A DNA stretch of 64,000 nt from Bacillota bacterium (GTDB lineage: Bacteria; Bacillota; Clostridia; Christensenellales; SZUA-584), in NCBI GenBank assembly GCA_023410595.1, contig JAEYPO010000032.1, positions 8,213 to 72,212 of the forward strand. Direction: 5' to 3'. The notes under the pieces are model-generated. The model searched no databases. It had not been told where the DNA came from and was given only the letters and a program-made list of their open reading frames with translations. Shown one piece after another: positions 42,514-50,061 of the stretch. How positions within the stretch are numbered: the stretch's first letter is position 1; the number at the start of each line of letters is the position of its first letter. A program made the translations under genes and the position numbers.

Positions 42514-42615
42514 TCACAAAGCCAGCATAGAAATCAGAAACCCGATGAGTATCAATACCCCGGCAAAAATGATTTCGGCGATAACGCCGGATGCATAACT
42601 CAGTACTTTTTTCAT
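42514..42615 (-). CDS. 33-residue single-helix membrane microprotein between trkA and trkH
   Basis: A 33-residue reading frame, MKKVLSYASGVIAEIIFAGV continuing as one hydrophobic helix (about 9-33) with a basic start. AGGGGG lies 6 bp before the ATG, and the stop codon abuts the trkH region (8 bp from its ATG). It is 12 bp after the trkA stop. Microproteins of this type (KdpF in the Kdp complex) stabilise K+ transporters. A similar role for Trk is inferred. It is too short for most gene finders. Confidence 0.7.
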   Translation of the reverse strand: MKKVLSYASGVIAEIIFAGVLILIGFLISMLAL

Positions 42616-42627
42616 ACTAGCCCCCTG

Positions 42628-43293
42628 CTAACCCAAGAAATACGAAGCCACCATCGGCATATTGCCTTCGTTCGTCAATGCCACCACAATATCACCTGAC
42701 ATGATTTGCGTTTGCCCGTTGGGTATGATGGCTTCCTTATCCCTCACCACAGAGATCAATATTGTTCCTTTGGGTATACTCAAAGCCTCAACCTTTTTCC
42801 CCACTGATAACGACGTCTCCGCCACCGCAAATTCTCTGATGCGCACATCCCCGACCCTTTCCGCCAGCATGCGGTTGATGCCTGCCCAGTCCACTTCCTG
42901 TTCAATGATATCCGCGATATGAGCGGTACTGCTGACTGTTGAATCTACCCCCAAACGCTTAAACACATTGATGTTTTTCGGATTATTAACACGGGCAATT
43001 GTTCGCGCCACGCCAAAATAGTTTTTAGCCAGCTGGCAGGCGACAAGATTGTTCTGATCGTGCCCGGTCACCGCAATCAACAAATCCGCTTTTTCGATTT
43101 CCGCATCCTTGAGATACTTGATGTCTGTACCATCGCCATGGATCAGTCCGACGCCAAGGTCAATAAGCTCGCAGGCGATCTTCTCACATAGCTGACTGTC
43201 TTCCTCGATAAGCATGATACGGTGCTTCTCAGGCGCCAGCGTTTTCGCGAGATAGTAACCCACCTTTCCGCCGCCCACGATGATTATATACAT
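42628..43293 (-). CDS. trkA: Trk system potassium uptake protein TrkA
   Basis: A 221-residue RCK protein that gates TrkH in response to nucleotides. The N-terminal NAD-binding motif GGGKVGYYLA is intact. Middle features HGDGTDIKYL and AVTGHDQNNLVAC match TrkA. The C-terminal TrkA_C domain (about 140-221) ends in GDIVVALTNEGNM. It overlaps the second TrkA-like gene by 10 bp. A ribosome site AGGAAGGTGAA lies within the upstream coding end. It precedes the microprotein and trkH. Confidence 0.93.
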   Translation of the reverse strand: MYIIIVGGGKVGYYLAKTLAPEKHRIMLIEEDSQLCEKIACELIDLGVGLIHGDGTDIKYLKDAEIEKADLLIAVTGHDQNNLVACQLAKNYFGVARTIARVNNPKNINVFKRLGVDSTVSSTAHIADIIEQEVDWAGINRMLAERVGDVRIREFAVAETSLSVGKKVEALSIPKGTILISVVRDKEAIIPNGQTQIMSGDIVVALTNEGNMPMVASYFLG

Positions 43294-43913
43294 GCTGCTT
43301 CACCTTCCTGCTCGGCATATTCAGGAATTACAAGCGAGTCGTCCTCAAACATGACCGTTTTGGCGCAGGCTAATTGAAAACTACCTTTTCTGATTATACC
43401 GAATACAAATGGTTCTTTCATTTCAGACAAGCTCTTGCCCCAAAACCGCCTTGCGGGCCTCATGATGCGAAAGCGGACAGTCGTGCCGCCAATATCAATG
43501 GCTGCAAACTCGCTCGGCGGAATCAACATGTTTTTGAGTCTGTCAACCGCCAGCGTCGTCGGACAGATCGTCGTCAGTTCCATCCTCTTAAACACCATTT
43601 CTCGTTCAGGATCATATAAACGTGTAATTACGATGGGAACATGAAATAAGTCCCGCGCGATTTCAGACACCATCACATTCATATTGTCGTCGTTTGTGAC
43701 TGCCACCAGCGCGTCCGCTTTTTCAATACCCGCGCTGCGTAGCACATCCTCATCAATCGGCATGCCTGTTATGGTCACGCCATTAAACCCAGAACCGAGA
43801 ATGTCAAAATTGTTTGGGCCGCTGTCGATAACCACGACGTCGTGATTTTCCTCAGAAAGCAGCAACGCAAGATTAGAACCGATTTTTCTGCAGCCCACTA
43901 TGATGATATACAT
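43284..43913 (-). CDS. Second TrkA-like RCK protein
   Basis: A 209-residue TrkA paralog. The N-terminal motif reads GCRKIGSN, lacking the middle glycine of GxGxxG, so nucleotide binding may differ from the partner. GMPIDEDVLRSAGIEKADALVAVTNDD is typical of RCK domains. The C-terminal RCK_C part is shorter or divergent. Two different RCK subunits suggest a hetero-oligomeric gating ring on TrkH. ATG at 43913 has AAAGGGA 9 bp upstream. GTG at 43922 is less likely. Confidence 0.88.
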   Translation of the reverse strand: MYIIIVGCRKIGSNLALLLSEENHDVVVIDSGPNNFDILGSGFNGVTITGMPIDEDVLRSAGIEKADALVAVTNDDNMNVMVSEIARDLFHVPIVITRLYDPEREMVFKRMELTTICPTTLAVDRLKNMLIPPSEFAAIDIGGTTVRFRIMRPARRFWGKSLSEMKEPFVFGIIRKGSFQLACAKTVMFEDDSLVIPEYAEQEGEAACI

Positions 43914-43931
43914 ATCATTCACTCCCTTTAG

Positions 43932-44324
43932 CTATACAGTCCCGAGCCCTTGACGACCCAAGTCGGAAACAGCCTTATCAGTATGCTTTGCTTCCTTCTC
44001 TTCTTGAAGCTCAACACCGTAATCAAATTTTCGGCTGACAGGGCCCCATACAAATTCAACAAGCCTTTCTAAGTTGCGGCATGCGGGTTTATAAGTCGGG
44101 TCAAGCGCATAAGCCGCCCGGTAATGCTTACGGGCAGTGTTGTCATCGCCCTTCAACTCGAAGAATATGCCGAGAAGATTGTGCGGCTCAGCGGCTTCTG
44201 TGTTCAGTACAAGCGCTTCCTTTATGACCGGCAGTGCTTCATACATACTGCCCATACTCAAGATTTTTGCTGCTTCTTTGACCGCCTCAGAAAACGGGTC
44301 AGGCAAGACAGCTTTTCTTTTCAT
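43932..44324 (-). CDS. TPR-repeat protein at the head of the Trk operon
   Basis: A 130-residue cytoplasmic protein. Residues about 18-90 form two to three TPR units (MYEALPVIKEALVLNTEAAEPHN, then LKGDDNTARKHYRAAYALDP). The tail is charged. TPR modules bind other proteins. It lies 18 bp before the second trkA-like gene and is the first gene of the Trk operon, so it may tether or regulate the complex. Similar TPR genes near Trk/Kdp systems could be checked. Confidence 0.7.
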   Translation of the reverse strand: MKRKAVLPDPFSEAVKEAAKILSMGSMYEALPVIKEALVLNTEAAEPHNLLGIFFELKGDDNTARKHYRAAYALDPTYKPACRNLERLVEFVWGPVSRKFDYGVELQEEKEAKHTDKAVSDLGRQGLGTV

Positions 44325-44423
44325 GTTCTTTCAGCCCTCTTTCATATTCTTGGCTGATTTCATGATAGAGCGAAATGTATAAAAACGGTGTGATGATACA
44401 TATGGGAGGCATAAAGATTGTAT

Positions 44424-44444
44424 AAAAAAACCGCCGCAGCGGTT
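44424..44444 (-). terminator. Terminator of the kdpDE-like operon
   Basis: AACCGC and GCGGTT arms with a CGCA/TGCG loop, followed on the minus strand by seven T. It separates the regulators from the Trk transporter genes. Confidence 0.8.
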
Positions 44445-44472
44445 AGCTCTGATTGTATACGATACGAACAGA

Positions 44473-45159
44473 TTACTCATCCATGATCCGATAGCCCACA
44501 CCCACTTCGGTGATTATGTATCTGGGCTGTGCCGTGTCCTTTTCAATTTTGCGGCGCAGATTCCCCATACAGACCCGAAGAGTTTGCGCATCGTCGGCAA
44601 CTGAAGCGCCCCAAACTTGGCTGATCAGGAAACGGTGTGTCAGCACTTTTCCGCTGTGCTTGGCCAAAAGGGTGAGAAGATTGTACTCAGTCGGTGTTAA
44701 ATGGATAAGCTTGTCATCCAGAGTAACACGACGTTTCTCAAAATCGATCACTAATTGATCCAGCTCAAAAACGGGGGTTGCGGAATCTGCGACAGTTATG
44801 CTTCGACGCAGGGACACGCGAATACGCGCAAGCAGTTCCGGCACTGAAAAGGGTTTTGTTAGATAATCGTCAGCTCCCGCGTCCAGCGCTTCCACCTTCT
44901 CACGTTCATGCCCGCGGGCCGAAACAACAATGATAGGAACGCGCGACCATTCCCTGACCTTTCGGATCACGTCCAAGCCGTCCATATCCGGCAGGCCAAG
45001 GTCGAGTATCACAATATCCGGATTATGTGATGTGATGAGCATCAGTGCGTTTGAGCCGTTCTGGGCCTCCAGGCAACTGTATTTCTGCGTCTCCAACGAG
45101 ACCTTAATAAAATGCCTTATCGGTTTTTCATCTTCGGTAATGAGTATCAAAGGTTCCAT
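44473..45159 (-). CDS. kdpE: KdpE-type response regulator
   Basis: A 228-residue OmpR/PhoB-class regulator. Receiver acid residues EDE and phospho-acceptor Asp53 in DIVILDLGLPDMDG are present, as is the lysine in LTKPF. The C-terminal winged helix (about 130-225) includes HLTPTEYNLLTLLAKHSGKVLTHR, with the KdpE-like VADDAQTLRVCMGNLRRKIE. In other bacteria KdpE turns on K+ import under K+ limitation. It is 3 bp after the sensor kinase gene, and no kdpFABC is present, so the neighbouring Trk genes are the likely target. Confidence 0.88.
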   Translation of the reverse strand: MEPLILITEDEKPIRHFIKVSLETQKYSCLEAQNGSNALMLITSHNPDIVILDLGLPDMDGLDVIRKVREWSRVPIIVVSARGHEREKVEALDAGADDYLTKPFSVPELLARIRVSLRRSITVADSATPVFELDQLVIDFEKRRVTLDDKLIHLTPTEYNLLTLLAKHSGKVLTHRFLISQVWGASVADDAQTLRVCMGNLRRKIEKDTAQPRYIITEVGVGYRIMDE

Positions 45160-45162
45160 TCT

Positions 45163-46710
45163 CTACTCCTTTTCCGGCAGGACAAAACGAAATACGGCCC
45201 CGCCTTCAGGATCGTTATAAGCAGTAATTTTCCCGCCATGCGCCTCCACAATAGATTTACAGATTGCCAGGCCGAGGCCAAATCCGCGTCGGCCCTGCTT
45301 TGCCGATGTATAGAATCTGTCGAAAACAAGGGGCAGTTCCTCATCGGGAATTCCCGGGCCGTTGTCATGAACGGAGAACGCAATATTCCCGGCTTCTCTT
45401 TCGACGACGACGTGAACCTTTGCGTTAGCAGGCGTATGCTTGATCGCGTTATCAAGTAAATTGACGATGACCTGCTCGATGAGTATACCTTCAACGGGGA
45501 TCATGATCAGCTCGTCCGGTATTGAAATGAAGATATCCTTATTTTGTGTCCTTTTCTTGATTCTCTGCACAGCCCCTGCAACCAGTTCTTCGACGGCTTC
45601 CATCTCTTTCTTCAGCATCACCTTGCCTTCGCTGAAGCGCGTCATGCTTAAGATATTATCCACCAGATGATTCAGCCATTCCGCATCGGTGCAGATTCCT
45701 TGCAGAAAATCCTTTCGGACGTCATCTGTCAATAGCTCGTAGTTCTCTTTCACCGTGCTTGCGGCACCCAGTATGCCGGCCAAGGGCGTTCTTAAGTCAT
45801 GGGAAACAGAACGAAGCAAATCACCCTTTAATCTTTCGCGCTCAATTTCCAGTTGTGCGCGTTGCTGCCTTTCGTACATCATTTCGCGTTCTATAACCAG
45901 TGCGATTTGTGCGCCGATCGTTTCGGGAAACACCCTCTGGCTTTCGGGTATCTGCGAACCGCTTGGCAAGGCGATCCCGATGACACCCAATACGCCGCGC
46001 TGGCCCTTTATGGGCTGGAAATAGGCGCGGCTATCGCCGAATAGTGATGTCCCCGTTCCGCAAGCATTGCCTGAGCGAAACGCTTCCAAGCAGGCACTAA
46101 GCTCCGTGCCTGAATCAAAGACGTTTTTACCCTCAATATAGCCACCACCCAATTGATTGGTATCCGAAACCGTCACCAAAGCCGAGGTGCCAAAAAGCTG
46201 CGCTATATCCTTTGCGGCAACCTGCGCCACTTCTTTTATATTTCTGATAGCCAGAAGATCACGTTCAAGCTGATACAGCATACGCATTCTTTTTTCTCTG
46301 AGCTCTGCGCGCTTCGTCTCAAACTTGACGCGTGTCGTCAGCGTACTGGTAATCAATGAAACGATCATCATAACGACAAATGTGATTGGATATTCAGGGC
46401 TATATGTCATGAGCGTGTAATATGGCTCTGTGAAAAAGAAATTGAACACGAGAACCGATAAAACTGAAGCGATAATCCCGTAGCTATAACCTTGAGTCAA
46501 ATATGAAACAAGAAGAACGCTCAGCATGTATGTGATGATATAACTGGACTCGTTAAGATGTAATAGTGCCCTGAGGGCGAACGAAATAAGGGTTGCCAGC
46601 GTGACAATACCTATTGTAATCGCCGCATTCTTCAGCACTTGCTTTAAGATATTTGTGGTATCTTTTTCAATATGCTGAAAAGAAAAATCATCATACTTTA
46701 AACTTTTCAT
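45163..46710 (-). CDS. kdpD: KdpD-type sensor histidine kinase lacking the N-terminal domain
   Basis: A 515-residue kinase. Four membrane helices (about 30-125, DUF4118) are followed by a GAF-like domain (about 150-265), a HisKA domain with SVSHDLRTPLAG, and HATPase motifs LLDNAIKHTP, DNGPGIP and GFGLGLAI. The large N-terminal KdpD/Usp cytoplasmic region of full-length KdpD (about 900 residues) is absent. Short KdpDs of this type are known in Bacillota. It is first in a two-gene operon with kdpE. Confidence 0.88.
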   Translation of the reverse strand: MKSLKYDDFSFQHIEKDTTNILKQVLKNAAITIGIVTLATLISFALRALLHLNESSYIITYMLSVLLVSYLTQGYSYGIIASVLSVLVFNFFFTEPYYTLMTYSPEYPITFVVMMIVSLITSTLTTRVKFETKRAELREKRMRMLYQLERDLLAIRNIKEVAQVAAKDIAQLFGTSALVTVSDTNQLGGGYIEGKNVFDSGTELSACLEAFRSGNACGTGTSLFGDSRAYFQPIKGQRGVLGVIGIALPSGSQIPESQRVFPETIGAQIALVIEREMMYERQQRAQLEIERERLKGDLLRSVSHDLRTPLAGILGAASTVKENYELLTDDVRKDFLQGICTDAEWLNHLVDNILSMTRFSEGKVMLKKEMEAVEELVAGAVQRIKKRTQNKDIFISIPDELIMIPVEGILIEQVIVNLLDNAIKHTPANAKVHVVVEREAGNIAFSVHDNGPGIPDEELPLVFDRFYTSAKQGRRGFGLGLAICKSIVEAHGGKITAYNDPEGGAVFRFVLPEKE

Positions 46711-46917
46711 ATAACCAGCCTGAAGCTTTATTATGTATTATAGCACGCCTTTATATAAAAGAATCAACATATTCCCATTCTTAGGCTCTATTTAGGCGAT
46801 CAATCCAGAATCCATGAAAACGGCATAAAAAAGATGCCACCATATAGTACTTGTAATCAGACTTTTTTTCCAAACAAATAGCCGACTTGCAAAAAGCTAA
46901 GGGGCCCCCGCGAAGCG

Positions 46918-47164
46918 CAGCTTCGTGGGGAGAAGGAGGAGCAGGGAGCGTGCGGATGTTTTGTATAAATGCAAAACGGAGCAAAGCCAAGCTTGCTCCG
47001 ACGTGGAGCGGGTGCCGAATCGCTCCGCTCCCTGAATCGGGGTCCCCAAAAAGCCGTGAGACTTTTTGGGGTGGCGAGCTCTATCACGCCGTCTCGCCCG
47101 CCTTCATCCGCCACTGGCGGCGGCGGGCTCGCGTTCGATTCCTCCATTATATTTTCAAAACAAA
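46918..47164 (+). repeat. Long dispersed repeat, copy B (right flank of the Trk module), interrupted
   Basis: The first part, 46918-47000, and the end, 47142-47164, match copy A at 40298-40406. They are split by about 141 bp containing R3 and GC-rich sequence. Same orientation as copy A. The hairpin arms CGGAGCAA and TTGCTCCG are kept. Confidence 0.75.
47036..47073 (-). repeat. Short dispersed repeat, copy R3
   Basis: On the minus strand CACCCCAAAAAGTCTCACGG then CTTTTTGGGGACCCCGAT. It is nested in the interruption of the long repeat copy B. Confidence 0.8.
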
Positions 47165-47191
47165 TAGCCCCGCATGGGGGCTATTTGTTTT
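47157..47191 (-). terminator. Terminator after tRNA-Gly
   Basis: Arms 47157-47171 and 47177-47191 are 15 bp and perfectly paired (AAAACAAATAGCCCC), with a 5-base loop. On the minus strand the right-hand part runs into T-rich sequence. The stem begins at the tRNA CCA end. Confidence 0.8.
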
Positions 47192-47264
47192 GGAGCGGGT
47201 GAAGGGAATCGAACCCTCGTATCTAGCTTGGGAAGCTAGAACTCTGCCATTGAGTTACACCCGC
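47191..47264 (-). tRNA. tRNA-Gly, anticodon CCC
   Basis: A complete cloverleaf on the minus strand. The acceptor GCGGGTG pairs with CACCCGC. The D arm has ACTC and GAGT. The anticodon stem CTAGC/GCTAG encloses loop TTCCCAA with anticodon CCC. The T arm is GAGGG-TTCGATT-CCCTT. CCA is encoded. It reads GGG glycine codons. It lies at the right edge of the Trk island next to repeat copy B. Confidence 0.96.
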
Positions 47265-47445
47265 AAAGGATGAAAATAATTATAGCACATGCGGGTCATT
47301 TTGCAATACCGTTTTTATGTCAAACAGCGTGCGCCGCACACTGGGTGCAAAACGCGCATACATTATTTACGGGAGAACAACGCTCTTTAAAGATCCATTT
47401 ATTATCATACCGGCATCGAATTGTTATAGGAAAGGAAGTAAAACA

Positions 47446-48333
47446 ATGGACGATGTAAGCAGTTTATTGCTTGAAGGTTACATATTTGAGCTTAAAGGTT
47501 ATTGCTGTGGAGGCAGCCGGACGACGGTGATCATAAGCGTAAAGGGCGACGGCAGCGCGGCGGCGCTCACAGGCTGGATACTTGAGATCGACCCTGCAGA
47601 CCTGGCTGATAAAAAAGACTTAAACCTGCTGTCCTGCGAAAAACGGAAGGGCAACGGCCCGTGGGTGCCCGCGGCCGCTGAAAACACAACATACGAGCTC
47701 ATAGGCGATATAGGTGTTTCGGGAGTCTTAATACAGGAGCGAGTAAACGGGTGGGCAGACAGTCCCGAGACTGAATTCAGGATAGCGCTGAACGGAGAGA
47801 TAGACTGCGGCTGCGTCAAGGTAGCTTACCTGTCGGGGGAAGACGTGTTTTGCACTCAGCAGACGCTTACGCCCGCTCCTCCCGAATGCATAGCGCTAGC
47901 CCCTATAGAGAAATCATTTTCCCTGTATATCGTAGTAACGGACGGCTACAGGCCTTTACCCGACAAGGCCAACGTTTCGGTAAGCATGCGAGGCTTGTTC
48001 GTCGGGCATGAGCGGGGAGAATTCAAGACCGAGTACGATCAGTTTTCAGCCGTGAAGAGCGTAAGAACCGAAATTCACGGGACGGTCAAGATAGCGGCCT
48101 CCGTGCCTGTCGAAAACTCTTCTGCCTGCGGCGATGCCGTGGAGGTCTTCGCTTGCGATTGCTTCGAGCTATGCGAAACGATAGGCTACTCAAATGAACA
48201 ATCCGCGTATGGCATCGGCGACATATATATTTACCCGGTAAAGGAGAGCTATGATTTGACGCTCTTAAATTCGCGCAGCGGCAAGTCGGTCTACCGCCTC
48301 GATGGGGACTATATAATCGACTGTATGAGCTGA
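47446..48333 (+). CDS. Hypothetical cysteine-rich protein
   Basis: A 295-residue protein without signal peptide or membrane helix. It has about eleven cysteines, including CC, CGC and CDC groups, spread over the length. Beta-strand-like stretches rich in Val, Ile and Gly dominate. No family was recognised. A structural role such as spore-surface or appendage protein is possible but unsupported. The start at 47446 was fixed by AAAGGAAG 7 bp upstream. In-frame upstream sequence to 47317 lacks a ribosome site. A terminator lies 65 bp after the stop. Confidence 0.6.
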   Translation: MDDVSSLLLEGYIFELKGYCCGGSRTTVIISVKGDGSAAALTGWILEIDPADLADKKDLNLLSCEKRKGNGPWVPAAAENTTYELIGDIGVSGVLIQERVNGWADSPETEFRIALNGEIDCGCVKVAYLSGEDVFCTQQTLTPAPPECIALAPIEKSFSLYIVVTDGYRPLPDKANVSVSMRGLFVGHERGEFKTEYDQFSAVKSVRTEIHGTVKIAASVPVENSSACGDAVEVFACDCFELCETIGYSNEQSAYGIGDIYIYPVKESYDLTLLNSRSGKSVYRLDGDYIIDCMS

Positions 48334-48398
48334 AAAAAGTCTTGAATTATTAAACGCTCAGCATCAGTGAAAAAGTAAGCCGCAGCTAAACTATAGCC

Positions 48399-48416
48399 AA
48401 AAGCCTGCCGGCTTTT
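48399..48416 (+). terminator. Intrinsic terminator after the cysteine-rich gene
   Basis: AAAAGCC and GGCTTTT arms around a TGCC loop. A second, weaker hairpin rich in CCCCAGG and CCTGAGG follows near 48459-48479. Between them and 48530 no gene is seen. Confidence 0.6.
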
Positions 48417-48529
48417 CGGGTACAAAAAACGCTCCGCTGTTTAAGCGAAGCGTAAACCCCCAGGCAAATGCCTGAGGGCTCATCGCATTTCAAGAAGGAC
48501 GTTTGGGCCGCGGCATAAGTTGGAGGGCC

Positions 48530-48850
48530 TTATACCGCGAGAGCCTTGTCTAGTATATCCTCGTAGTACTTCTGCGGCCTCACGCCTACCGCGCTCTCCA
48601 CAACCTTGCCGTTCTTTATCACAAACACGCTGGGGATACTCATGATGCCGAACTGCTCGGCAAGCGAACGCTGTTCGTCTATGTTTACCTTGCCTATAAC
48701 CGCTTTCCCTTCATATTTCTTGCTTATGCTGTCTATCGAAGGCGCTATCATCTTGCAAGGCCCGCACCATGATGCCCAGAAGTCCAAAAGCACCGGCTTA
48801 TCCGTGTTCATTATTTCCTTAAAGTTATCCGTTGTTACGCTCTTTGCCAT
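48530..48850 (-). CDS. trxA: Thioredoxin
   Basis: A 106-residue thioredoxin with the active site WCGPCK in FWASWCGPCKM, the buried aspartate at the DFWAS strand, and the cis-proline in SIPSVFVIKNG. It reduces disulfides of cytoplasmic proteins. It stands alone on the minus strand. AGGGAGAT precedes the ATG at 48850. A Crp-type regulator is the next gene upstream and could share control. No thioredoxin reductase is nearby. Confidence 0.97.
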   Translation of the reverse strand: MAKSVTTDNFKEIMNTDKPVLLDFWASWCGPCKMIAPSIDSISKKYEGKAVIGKVNIDEQRSLAEQFGIMSIPSVFVIKNGKVVESAVGVRPQKYYEDILDKALAV

Positions 48851-48943
48851 ATTGATCTCCCTTTCTTTGTTGTTATAATTTATTTTCGTTTCCGCAATTA
48901 AAGAATATAATACGGCAAAGTATTTATCTGTGATTTTGTTACG

Positions 48944-49567
48944 TTAGCATAAAATAATTTTTCCGCGCTCCAGCCGCAAGAGGCCCTTCTCTGCCATCTT
49001 TTTAAGCTGCCTTGTTATGACCTCCCTTGATGAGCCAATGTCCACAGCCATCTTTTCATGCGTTACTTTTACCACTCCCGCGTCGCCCGCCTTTTGCCGC
49101 AAGTATTCGAGTATGCGTTCCTCGATGCTTGAAAACACCAGCATCTCTATCGTTTCCATCGTGGTGACAAGCTTTTGCGCGAGCTCGTTGAACATATACG
49201 TCCTAAAGGGCTGGCTCCTGCTGAACAGCTTCCCGAATATCTCGGGCGGTATTATGAGCAGCGTACTTGGCTTTTCGGCTTCGATGGAGAAATCGTACTG
49301 CGTGTCGCCCATGGCGCAGACTGCGGCTAGCAGGCATATCTCCCCTTCGTTTATCCTGTAAAGCGTCACTTCCCTCCCCTTATCGGATATCCGGAAGAGC
49401 CTGAGCCTGCCCTTTACTATCATAGGCACGCCGTTGCAGCGCGTATTATCACCCGTCATTATCTGCCCCGGCGACAGCTCCTTTTTTAAAACGGTATCCC
49501 TAAGAAGCGCTTTGTCCGCTTCGGCCATGTTGTCATAGAAATCGAATACTTCAAGATAATCTTTCAT
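48944..49567 (-). CDS. Crp/Fnr family transcriptional regulator
   Basis: A 207-residue protein with an N-terminal cyclic-nucleotide-type beta barrel (about 15-120) and a C-terminal winged helix (about 140-205). The recognition region reads KMAVDIGSSREVITRQLKKMAEKGLL, similar to FNR. Cysteines C44, C78 and C85 occur in the sensor domain, but not in the FNR iron-sulfur spacing, so the signal is unclear. AGGGGG precedes the ATG. It is divergent from the lipoprotein gene 149 bp away. Confidence 0.88.
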   Translation of the reverse strand: MKDYLEVFDFYDNMAEADKALLRDTVLKKELSPGQIMTGDNTRCNGVPMIVKGRLRLFRISDKGREVTLYRINEGEICLLAAVCAMGDTQYDFSIEAEKPSTLLIIPPEIFGKLFSRSQPFRTYMFNELAQKLVTTMETIEMLVFSSIEERILEYLRQKAGDAGVVKVTHEKMAVDIGSSREVITRQLKKMAEKGLLRLERGKIILC

Positions 49568-49657
49568 GGATACCCCCTAAAAACTTTTTCCCTTCGTACT
49601 GATTATACTGCCAAAACCGCATATTATCCAGCCGATAAAGCGTTTTATGCGCTATAT

Positions 49658-49685
49658 TTGAATAATCTGCCGACTTGTGTATAAT
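49658..49685 (+). promoter_or_regulatory. Promoter of the lipoprotein gene
   Basis: TTGAAT (49658-49663) and TATAAT (49680-49685) with a 16-bp spacer, 30 bp before the ATG. Confidence 0.6.
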
Positions 49686-49715
49686 AATGTCATATGCTCT
49701 TATAAAGGGGATAGT

Positions 49716-50003
49716 ATGAAAAAAGCGGCAGCTCTGCTCGTCATTCTTGTATCCTTATTTCTATGCTCCTGCGCGCCTGATATAGTACAAAAGGGCGGCG
49801 CGGTCGTGCGCGGCGAGAGGCCAAAGCCTACGGATATCATATCATATTATAAGAATGAGGACGTCGTATATGTGACCAAAAGCGGAGAAAAGTATCACAA
49901 AGACGGCTGCCCCTACCTTAAATCGTCTAAAATAATGATATCGCTTGAGCAGGCGATAGCGGAGGGCAAGGAGCCATGCTCAAGGTGCTTCGGCGGCAAG
50001 TGA
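49716..50003 (+). CDS. Small lipoprotein with Ada-like zinc-binding motif
   Basis: A 95-residue secreted protein. The signal peptide ends in LFLCSCAPD, a lipobox (L-F-L-C), so it is lipidated at a cysteine. The mature part carries SGEKYHKDGCPYLKSSK and GKEPCSRCFG, the H-GC-Y--PC-C pattern of a zinc-binding module found in Ada N-termini and thermonuclease fusions. No nuclease domain is attached. AAAGGGG is 8 bp before the ATG at 49716. Function is unknown. Confidence 0.82.
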   Translation: MKKAAALLVILVSLFLCSCAPDIVQKGGAVVRGERPKPTDIISYYKNEDVVYVTKSGEKYHKDGCPYLKSSKIMISLEQAIAEGKEPCSRCFGGK

Positions 50004-50021
50004 TAATAAGTTTACTTGCAA

Positions 50022-50048
50022 TAAAAAAAGGCAGGGCATTTCGCCCTG
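50022..50048 (-). terminator. Terminator of typA
   Basis: GCAGGGC (50030-50036) and GCCCTGC (50042-50048) with a 5-base loop, and seven T following on the minus strand. It may also stop the converging lipoprotein transcript. Confidence 0.85.
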
Positions 50049-50061
50049 CGCTCATTTCTTT

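Noticed and set aside
47127..47150. Possible tRNA T-arm remnant (GTTCGATTCC)
   Set aside because: The flanking five bases on each side cannot pair into a T stem, so it is not a tRNA end or a convincing attachment site.
46887..47273. A 128-codon open frame over the repeat zone and the tRNA
   Set aside because: Its C-terminal half (VKGIEPSYLAWEARTLPL) is the antisense reading of tRNA-Gly, and the rest is repeat sequence. It has no ribosome site, so it is spurious.
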